Shown one piece after another: positions 58,451-64,000 of a stretch of DNA of 64,000 bases. The stretch covers positions 2,604,001 to 2,668,000 of the forward strand of contig NZ_CP044285.1 in NCBI RefSeq assembly GCF_008728635.1, in the 5' to 3' direction. This DNA comes from Hymenobacter baengnokdamensis (lineage in GTDB: Bacteria > Bacteroidota > Bacteroidia > Cytophagales > Hymenobacteraceae). Below the pieces are notes generated by a model that was not told the DNA's origin, did no database searches, and was given only the letters and a program-made list of their open reading frames with translations. The position numbers and the translations under genes were made by a program. Numbering within the stretch: position 1 is the stretch's first letter; the number at the start of each line of letters is the position of its first letter.

Positions 58451-59407
58451 TTAGCCGGCCACGGCCAGCACCACGTCGGCGAAGTCGCCGGCCGCATCCT
58501 GGAAGACCTGCACCACGCGCAGGCCGGCGCCCGCGGCCAGCCCCGTAATCTGAGGCAGGGTAAATTTGTATGAGCTTTCGGTTTGAATGGCCTCCCAGGC
58601 CGCAATTTCAAAAGCCTGGCCGGCCAGCGCCGCCACGCGTACGGTCTGGGCGCGGCGGCTCACCAGCCACGAGCGCATGGCCCCGGTGGCGGGGTCATAG
58701 TCAGGGAAATGCTGCCAGTCTGCGAGCTGAAAATCAGTCCCGGCTTCGGCGTTGAGGCGGCGCAGCAGGTTGAAGTTAAACTCAGCCGTGATGCCCTGGG
58801 CATCGTCGTAAGCCGCCCGAATGCGGCGCGGGTCCTTGCGCAGGTCGAAGCCCACCAGCAGGCGGTCGGCCGGGGTGAGCGGCCGGGCCAGGTTGCGCAA
58901 AAAATCGAGCTGCTCGGCGGGCGCGAAATTGCCGATGTTGGAGCCCAGAAACAGCACGGCCTTTGCCCCCGGCTGCGCCGCCAGCGCCGTGAGCGCTTCC
59001 CCGTACTCGGCTACCAGCGGCTCGGTGGCCAGGCCGGGCAGCTCCTGTTGCAGCGAGCTGGTCAGCTCCTCAATAGCGGAGGGGGAGATATCAACCGGCA
59101 CGTAGGTGAGCGCTACCGGCTGGGCAAGCAGCTCACGCAGTAGCAGCTTGGTTTTTAGCCCGTCGCCCGCCCCCAGCTCCACCACGGCCAGGGGCTGCCC
59201 GGTGGTGGCACCCGCTGCCAGCGCCCGCCCGATTGCCGCGCCCTGCTCCTGAAAAATACCCAACTCCGTACGCGTAGGGTAATACTCGGGCAGGCTCATT
59301 ATCTGCTGAAACAGCCGGCTGCCGGCTGCATCGTAGAAATATTTGGACGACAAGGTCTTCGGCGTTTGGCTGAAGCCTTGGGCCAGATGTTCAGCAAGTT
59401 GATTCAA
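58451..59407 (-). CDS. egtD: L-histidine N-alpha-methyltransferase
   Basis: The 318-residue SAM-dependent enzyme trimethylates histidine to hercynine, the first step of ergothioneine synthesis. It starts at TTG with AEHLAQGFSQTPKTLSSKYF, then YDAAGSRLFQQIMSLPEYYPTRTE, the family signature. The SAM site is VVELGAGDGLKTKLLL, and VLFLGSNIGNF follows. It ends with ETESYKF-like IQTESSYKFTL. Length is normal. egtB, the sulfoxide synthase for the next step, is not in the window. EgtD alone could supply hercynine or depend on a distant egtB. Confidence 0.94.
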   Translation of the reverse strand: MNQLAEHLAQGFSQTPKTLSSKYFYDAAGSRLFQQIMSLPEYYPTRTELGIFQEQGAAIGRALAAGATTGQPLAVVELGAGDGLKTKLLLRELLAQPVALTYVPVDISPSAIEELTSSLQQELPGLATEPLVAEYGEALTALAAQPGAKAVLFLGSNIGNFAPAEQLDFLRNLARPLTPADRLLVGFDLRKDPRRIRAAYDDAQGITAEFNFNLLRRLNAEAGTDFQLADWQHFPDYDPATGAMRSWLVSRRAQTVRVAALAGQAFEIAAWEAIQTESSYKFTLPQITGLAAGAGLRVVQVFQDAAGDFADVVLAVAG

Positions 59408-59497
59408 GGTAATGACGAATGGGTGATGAGTAAGTAGCGGGTAGTAGTGGCAGCGGGTAGTACATACTACTGCTTGGTGGCCAGTGAAAAGCGGCCA

Positions 59498-60439
59498 TTA
59501 CCCGTTTTTCCGGGGCCACAGCAGCGAGGCGCCAATGGAGCCCAGCAGCAGCAGGCCTACCACGCCCAGTGAAACCGGCATGGGTAGCTCCCGGTTAAAC
59601 TGCACGCGCAAAAGGTCGTCGGTCAGCAGCTTGCCACCGATAAAAACCAGAATAAGCGCCAGCCCATAGTGCAGGTAGTGAAAAAGCGTCATGAGGCTGG
59701 CCAGGGCAAAATACAGCGCCCGCAGCCCCAGCAGCGCAAATACATTAGAGGTATACACCACGAACGTATTGCGCGAAACGGCCAGGATAGCCGGGATAGA
59801 ATCGGCCGCAAAAACCACGTCGGTAGTTTCTATCATCACCAGCACCACCAGTAGGGGCGTGGCAAAGCGCAGGCCGTCGCGCCGGGTAAAAAACCGGCCG
59901 CCATCAAGCTGCCGCGTGATGGGCAGGTGCCGGCTCAGCAGCCGCACTACCGGATTGTTGTTGGGCTCGATTTCGGGCTCATCGCTGCCGCTCAGGGCCA
60001 TGCGAACGCCGGTGTATACCAGAAAAGCGCCGAGTATATAAAGTAAAAAATGAAACTTTACCAGCAGCGCGGCCCCCGCCAGAATAAATATGCCGCGCAG
60101 CACCAGCGCCCCCAGCACGCCCCAGAACAGAATGCGGTGCTGATACTCGGCTGGTACCTTAAAGTAGGTGAAAATGAGCAGGAATACAAACAGGTTATCT
60201 ATGCTCAGGGCCTTTTCGATGAGGTAGCCCGTTAGCCATTGCAGGCCGGCCTCGTGGCCCATGGTGCGGTACACCAGGAAGTTGAAGCCCAGTGAAAGCG
60301 TAATCCAGAAGATGCTCCAGCCCAGCGCCTCGCGGAGCTTGACGGCGTGGGCCCGGCGGTTCAGCACCAGTAAATCGAGCAGTAAGAGCCCAATTATAAG
60401 TAGATTGAATAAAATCCAGAACAGGGGTGTGTTTTCCAT
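59498..60439 (-). CDS. TerC-family integral membrane protein
   Basis: The 313-residue protein has about nine membrane helices. Family motifs are ALGWSIFWITLSLGFNF, LTGYLIEKALSIDNLFVFLLIF (with the conserved EKALSIDN), and LLVVLVMIETTDVVFAADSIPAI (with ETTDVVFAxDS). The acidic residues in these two motifs match the TerC/Alx metal-export family, which in several bacteria moves manganese. TerC proteins are also linked to tellurite resistance. It precedes egtD by 91 nt in the same direction, but a regulatory link is not evident. Confidence 0.93.
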   Translation of the reverse strand: MENTPLFWILFNLLIIGLLLLDLLVLNRRAHAVKLREALGWSIFWITLSLGFNFLVYRTMGHEAGLQWLTGYLIEKALSIDNLFVFLLIFTYFKVPAEYQHRILFWGVLGALVLRGIFILAGAALLVKFHFLLYILGAFLVYTGVRMALSGSDEPEIEPNNNPVVRLLSRHLPITRQLDGGRFFTRRDGLRFATPLLVVLVMIETTDVVFAADSIPAILAVSRNTFVVYTSNVFALLGLRALYFALASLMTLFHYLHYGLALILVFIGGKLLTDDLLRVQFNRELPMPVSLGVVGLLLLGSIGASLLWPRKNG

Positions 60440-60494
60440 CCGGCAGCATAAGGCTGTCTCAGATACGAAAAAACTGCCCGCGTGGCGGTAAGCG

Positions 60495-61280
60495 CTACTG
60501 CGCCGGCGCGATAGCTGGCTGGCCCTGGGGAGAGTTGTCGGTGCGGCGTGGCGGATGAATCCAGCTGCTGAGCTTCATCTGGACGACGCCAAAGAGGGCC
60601 TCCTTAAAAATGCCCTTCGACATTTTGGACTGCCCCCGGGTGCGGTCGGTGAAGATAATGGGCACCTCCTTGATGTGAAAGCCCAGGCGGTAGGTCAGCC
60701 ACTTCATCTCAATCTGAAAGGCGTAGCCCACAAAATGTATCCGGCTCAGGTCGATGGCGCGCAGCACCCGCGCCGAGTAGCACTTAAACCCCGCCGTGGC
60801 ATCATGAATGGGCATGCTCGTGATAAAGCGCACATACTTGGAGGCAAAATACGACATCAGTACCCGGCTCATGGGCCAGTTCACGACGTTAACGCCATCG
60901 CTGTAGCGCGAGCCGATGGCCAGGTCGTAGCCTTGCACGGCGCAGGCTTCGTGCAGGCGCAGCAAATCCTGCGGGTTATGCGAGAAGTCCGCATCCATCT
61001 CAAACACATAGTCGTAGCCCCGCGCCAATGCCCACCGGAAGCCAAAGATGTAGGCCGTGCCCAGGCCTTGCTTGCCCGCGCGCTCTTCCAGAAAAAGGCG
61101 GCCCGCAAACTCAGCCAGTAGCCCGCGCACAACCGCGCCCGTGCCGTCGGGCGAGCCGTCGTCAATTACCAGGACGTGAAACTTCTTCGGCAGCGCAAAA
61201 ACGGCCCGCAGAATAAGCTCCACATTTTCCCGCTCATTGTACGTCGGAATTAAGACTAACCCGGCGGCCATAGTACTCAT
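60495..61280 (-). CDS. Polyprenol-phosphate mannosyl/glycosyltransferase (Dpm1-like, GT2)
   Basis: The 261-residue protein is a GT-A glycosyltransferase. It starts MSTMAAGLVLIPTYNERENV. Motifs are VIDDGSPDGTGAVV (nucleotide binding), the DAD metal-binding motif in FEMDADFSHNP, YSDGVNVVNWP, ATAGFKCYSARVL and SMPIHDATAG. This matches bacterial Dpm1-like enzymes that make polyprenol-phosphate sugars for glycosylation. The C-terminal part (from ~245) is Pro/Gln-rich. No membrane helices are seen beyond this, so it is the short soluble form. A perfect TATCTTTG lies six nt before the ATG. Confidence 0.91.
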   Translation of the reverse strand: MSTMAAGLVLIPTYNERENVELILRAVFALPKKFHVLVIDDGSPDGTGAVVRGLLAEFAGRLFLEERAGKQGLGTAYIFGFRWALARGYDYVFEMDADFSHNPQDLLRLHEACAVQGYDLAIGSRYSDGVNVVNWPMSRVLMSYFASKYVRFITSMPIHDATAGFKCYSARVLRAIDLSRIHFVGYAFQIEMKWLTYRLGFHIKEVPIIFTDRTRGQSKMSKGIFKEALFGVVQMKLSSWIHPPRRTDNSPQGQPAIAPAQ

Positions 61281-61286
61281 CACACG

Positions 61287-61294
61287 CAAAGATA
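61287..61294 (-). promoter_or_regulatory. -7 element directly before the Dpm1-like gene
   Basis: On the minus strand TATCTTTG is a perfect TAnnTTTG. It ends 6 nt before the ATG at 61280, so transcription would begin at or next to the start codon. Confidence 0.5.
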
Positions 61295-61376
61295 AGGAGC
61301 GTGGCAATAGGGTTGCCTCCCTGGCTGGCTGGCGGCGAATTATTAGCAGCCAACGGGGAAGGAATAGAGCGGGCGG

Positions 61377-62729
61377 CTACTTATTGGCGGCTAACTGCCC
61401 GGCCAGCCGGCGGGCGTACTTTATACAGTCGGGCACGCTTACGCCGGCTTGCCAGTTGGCTACGGCCACCATTCCCCGGGCCGCCAGCGGGGCCACGGCG
61501 GCCCGCGCCGCCGCCAGGTACTGGTCGAACTGCGGAAGGCTCTGCGGCCAGTAATAGCGGCCCTGCCAGCGCGGTGCACCCTCAATGCCGTAAAGCCGGC
61601 TTAGCTCGTGGTGCACGGCAGCCAGCTGCGTGGCGGCCGGCTCCTGCGCCTGGCGGGCAAACTGTGCCCCGCCCACGAAGCTGGTAAAGAGCACCTGCCC
61701 GGCCGGCACGCGGTCGGGGAAAAGGGAGCTGGTCCAGATGGAACCCGCCGAATAGGTGTTTTCCACCCTCGGATTCAGCGCCCCGAAGCCCGCGAGCGGG
61801 TGCGCCACGGCCGCCCGGTCGTAGGCCGAATATACCAGCGTCATGGGCGGGTAGCGCACGGCCGCCAGGGCTTCGGCGGCGGCCGCAAAGTGCGGGCGCA
61901 GCAGCGGGGCCGCCGCGTAGGCCGGCAGCGCCAGCGCCAGGTGCGAGTAGGGCGCCAGGGCGGCCGGCTGGGGCGGCTGGGGGGTCAGGGTATACGTATT
62001 TTCAGCGAGCAACCCGATGGCGGTAATCCGGCAATCCGGGTGGTAGTTGGTAAGCTTGGCGGCAAGCGCATCGGTAAGGGCCTGCACGCCGCCTCGCAGC
62101 GTAATAGTGCGGCGGCGCGCCGTTTTTGGGCCTTTGGCCAGGCCGCGCAGCAGCGAGCCATACTGGGTTTCGAGCGCCGCCAGCTGCGGAAAAGTAAGGG
62201 AGAGCAGCAGCTCGGCCGGGTCGCCGGCATAAATGCCGGCAACAAATGCATTGACGGCATACTGCACCACTTCGGCCCCGAAGTGCCGCTCAAAAAAGGC
62301 GGCCACGGTTTCGCCCGGCACGGGCTGGGTCGGCCGGCGTAGCAGCTCGGCCAGCAGGCGCAGCTTGGTTCTCAGACTAAAAAAATTGCTGCTTATCAGC
62401 GCGGGCGGCGAGGCAGGCAGAGCCTGATACCGGCCGCCTCGCAGTACGTAACGGTGCTGGCTTACCGGAGCCGCTTCCTGAATGTGGCTTTGCAGGCCAA
62501 GCTCGGTCACTAATTCTTCTAGCTCAGCGCTTAGCAGCAAGGAGTTAGGCCCGGCCTCCAGCTGATAGCCCTCCGGCGTAAGAGGCGAATACAGATTGCC
62601 GCCCGGCCGGCCGCTCGCTTCAAACAAGTCGTAGGCAACGCCTGCTTTTTGTAAGTAATACGCCAGCGTGAGGCCGGTGAGACCGCCGCCGATAATGGCA
62701 ACGCGGATAGGAGAAGGGCTGCTGGCCAT
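61377..62729 (-). CDS. hemG: Protoporphyrinogen oxidase (HemY-type)
   Basis: The 450-residue flavoprotein converts protoporphyrinogen IX to protoporphyrin IX in haem synthesis. The N-terminal FAD motif is VAIIGGGLTGLTLAYYLQKAG, then LFEASGRPGGNLYSP and LEAGPNSLLLS, as in HemY-type enzymes. RRRTITLRGGVQALTDAL and the C-terminal VAVANWQAGVSVPDCIKYA end the domain. The ATG at 62729 is used; a TTG two codons upstream is less likely. The gene is divergent from gmhB-like. In Bacteroidota this oxygen-dependent form is usual. Haem demand links it loosely to the respiratory cluster. Confidence 0.93.
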   Translation of the reverse strand: MASSPSPIRVAIIGGGLTGLTLAYYLQKAGVAYDLFEASGRPGGNLYSPLTPEGYQLEAGPNSLLLSAELEELVTELGLQSHIQEAAPVSQHRYVLRGGRYQALPASPPALISSNFFSLRTKLRLLAELLRRPTQPVPGETVAAFFERHFGAEVVQYAVNAFVAGIYAGDPAELLLSLTFPQLAALETQYGSLLRGLAKGPKTARRRTITLRGGVQALTDALAAKLTNYHPDCRITAIGLLAENTYTLTPQPPQPAALAPYSHLALALPAYAAAPLLRPHFAAAAEALAAVRYPPMTLVYSAYDRAAVAHPLAGFGALNPRVENTYSAGSIWTSSLFPDRVPAGQVLFTSFVGGAQFARQAQEPAATQLAAVHHELSRLYGIEGAPRWQGRYYWPQSLPQFDQYLAAARAAVAPLAARGMVAVANWQAGVSVPDCIKYARRLAGQLAANK

Positions 62730-62743
62730 GAGCAATTAGCGAA

Positions 62744-62771
62744 TAGCTTTGTTTTCAGTGGGGCAAAGCTG
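62744..62771. promoter_or_regulatory. Divergent promoters between protoporphyrinogen oxidase and the HAD phosphatase
   Basis: On the plus strand TAGCTTTG (62744-62751) is a perfect -7 element for the gene at 62802. On the minus strand CAGCTTTG (62771-62764) is a one-mismatch -7 element for the gene at 62729. The two octamers form an inverted repeat (AGCTTTG/CAAAGCT). Confidence 0.55.
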
Positions 62772-62801
62772 AAAGAAACTGAAATATAAAAATCTACTTA
62801 T

Positions 62802-63314
62802 ATGAATAAGGCAGTGTTCCTGGACCGTGATGGCGTGCTCAACGAAGAAATGGGTGACTACGTCTGGACGCCCGAACGCTTCCGCATCTGCCCCGGTGTG
62901 CCCGAGAGCCTGGCGCGCCTCAAGGCGGCGGGCTACTACCTCATTGTGGTAACCAACCAGGCCGGTATTGCCAAGGGGCTTTACACGCCGGCCGAGGTGC
63001 TGGCCTGCCACCACATCTTGCAGCAGGCATGTGGTAACATAGTAGATTCAATATATTATTCCGAAAGCCATCCATCCGTCAGCGAGTCTATTTTTCGCAA
63101 GCCCGATTCAGGAATGCTCGAAAAAGCCGTGGCCCGCTTTCAGCTCGACCCGGCCCGGTGCTGGCTGGTGGGCGACCGGGCCCGCGACATGGCAGCCGGG
63201 GCGAAGCTGGGCGTGCGCGGCATCCTGGTGGGGCCGGCCGAGCCCCTGGCTTACTCGCCCAGGGTAGCCGATTTGTGGGAAGCTACTGAGTTGATTTTAA
63301 GCGAAGAAAAGTAG
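62802..63314 (+). CDS. HAD-IIIA phosphatase, heptose-bisphosphatase (GmhB)-like without zinc-loop cysteines
   Basis: The 170-residue protein has the HAD motifs Asp8/Asp10 (VFLDRDGVLNEE), motif II Thr-Asn in VVTNQAGIAKGLY, Lys in FRKPDSGMLEKA, and the acidic motif in WLVGDRARDMAAG. This is the GmhB/histidinol-phosphatase layout. GmhB normally has a zinc loop with three Cys and a His; here the same region reads YSESHPSVSESIFRKP and has one His and no Cys. The enzyme may still act on heptose or histidinol phosphates, but the missing zinc site makes the substrate uncertain. It ends 2 nt from the convergent epimerase gene. Confidence 0.88.
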   Translation: MNKAVFLDRDGVLNEEMGDYVWTPERFRICPGVPESLARLKAAGYYLIVVTNQAGIAKGLYTPAEVLACHHILQQACGNIVDSIYYSESHPSVSESIFRKPDSGMLEKAVARFQLDPARCWLVGDRARDMAAGAKLGVRGILVGPAEPLAYSPRVADLWEATELILSEEK

Positions 63315-63316
63315 TG

Positions 63317-64000
63317 TCAGCTTTCCTGGTAAAACGATTGCAGGGCTGCTTTAACCTCCGGGTACTCATACACAAAGCCCTGGCTTAAGACCTTGTCGGC
63401 GCTCACGCGCTGCGAGCCGAGCACAATCTCGCTCATCTCGCCCATCGCCAGCTTCAGGCCAAACGCCGGCACCTTGGGCAGTAGCAGCGGCCGGTGCATT
63501 ACCTGGGCCAGCGTTGCGGTAAACTCCTGGTTGGTGACCGGGTTGGGAGCTACGGCGTTGTACTCGCCCTGCCACTGCGCCTCTTCCAGCATATGCACCA
63601 GCAGGCGGCACAGGTCATCCAGATGAATCCAGCTCATGTACTGCCGGCCCGAGCCCAGCGGGGCCCCGGCCCCGTAGCGAATGGTTTTGGCAATGGGCAC
63701 CAGCGCCCCGCCCTCGGGGCTGAGCACGATACCGATGCGAGGCAGCACCACCCGGAGCCCTAGTTCGCCGATGCGCCGGGCGGCAGCTTCCCACTGCACC
63801 ACCACATCGGCGAGAAAGTCGTCGCCGGGGGCCGCAATGGGCGAGTCTTCATAAAGCATTTCCGCGCCCCGGTCGCCATACACGCCGATGGCCGAGGCAG
63901 ATAGCAGCGTTTGGACATGGTGGCCGGGCTTAGCTAGCTCACGGTACAGCAGCTCCAGCCCATCGAGGCGCGAGCGAATGATGTCGTGCTTGCGCTCGGT
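63317..64000 (-). CDS. TIGR01777-family NAD-dependent epimerase (YfcH-like), N-terminus beyond the window edge
   Basis: About 227 C-terminal residues are visible of the usual ~300. The frame stays open to the window edge. The TIGR01777 signature SASAIGVYGDRG appears at the start, followed by VVLPRIGIVLSPEGGAL, YMSWIHLDDLCRLLVHMLE, YNAVAPNPVTNQEF and the C-terminal LPKVPAFGLKLAMGEMSEIVLGSQRV, all typical. It is a Rossmann-fold, SDR-related protein without the usual tyrosine-lysine pair in a conserved place, and its substrate is unknown. It converges on the HAD gene with a 2-nt gap. Confidence 0.93.
   Translation of the reverse strand, partial: TERKHDIIRSRLDGLELLYRELAKPGHHVQTLLSASAIGVYGDRGAEMLYEDSPIAAPGDDFLADVVVQWEAAARRIGELGLRVVLPRIGIVLSPEGGALVPIAKTIRYGAGAPLGSGRQYMSWIHLDDLCRLLVHMLEEAQWQGEYNAVAPNPVTNQEFTATLAQVMHRPLLLPKVPAFGLKLAMGEMSEIVLGSQRVSADKVLSQGFVYEYPEVKAALQSFYQES

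Noticed and set aside
1..64000. tRNA, rRNA and known riboswitches
   Set aside because: I looked through the intergenic regions for cloverleaf-like structures and conserved rRNA segments and found none that I could support.

Overview
The window looks like a chromosomal piece of a GC-rich member of the Bacteroidota, most likely a Hymenobacter-like cytophagal bacterium. The evidence is the gliding-motility ABC exporter genes gldA, gldF and gldG, Bacteroidota-restricted families (DUF4296, head-GIN, DUF4369/TlpA), promoters of the TAnnTTTG type, and start codons without Shine-Dalgarno sequences. I see no rRNA, tRNA, CRISPR array, transposase or phage gene. Genus assignment is inference.

Layout. 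1-5.2 kb: the end-truncated aspartate-type aminotransferase, a DUF151 nuclease-like protein, the etfB-etfA electron transfer flavoprotein pair, a TPR protein, and a thioredoxin-like gene whose CxxC-motif tryptophan is an amber codon. 5.2-19.7 kb: a metal-efflux region made of a two-component system and two complete, paralogous HME-RND operons (outer membrane channel, adaptor lipoprotein, CzcA-type pump). Each operon is preceded by four direct repeats spaced exactly 11 bp, which I read as the response regulator's operator. 19.8-31.4 kb: housekeeping and accessory genes (hydrolase, pseudouridine synthase, vWA membrane protein, a lower-GC pair, FabG, a geranylgeranyl-reductase-like flavoprotein, MlaE/MlaF lipid transport, two short-chain dehydrogenases, a head-GIN lipoprotein). 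31.4-36.4 kb: gldA-gldF-gldG, a CBM9-like lipoprotein and a cupin.

36.7-43.2 kb is a compact aerobic respiratory cluster: cytochrome oxidase subunit II with fused cytochrome c, subunits I and III, CtaG, a 70-residue membrane subunit, a Rieske protein and a cytochrome b fused to cytochrome c. Together these could carry electrons from quinol to oxygen without a separate cytochrome c1 gene. 43.3-64 kb: universal stress protein, M48 protease, a second TlpA-type lipoprotein, aconitase, aldo/keto reductase, sirtuin, a DUF58/BatD-like pair, DUF4296, CsaA, DUF922, MATE pump, EgtD, TerC, a dolichol-phosphate-mannose-synthase-like glycosyltransferase, protoporphyrinogen oxidase, a heptose-bisphosphatase-like HAD protein and an edge-truncated TIGR01777 epimerase.

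Recurring non-coding structure is a feature of the window. Palindromes built on an AACGTCATGC or AACGTCCTGC core sit at gene ends. Spacers inside at least four operons are filled by inverted repeats made of short repeated words. A compound element of nested hairpins occupies the gap after aconitase. Several genes appear to have a -7 element only 5-6 nt before the start codon, which would make them leaderless.
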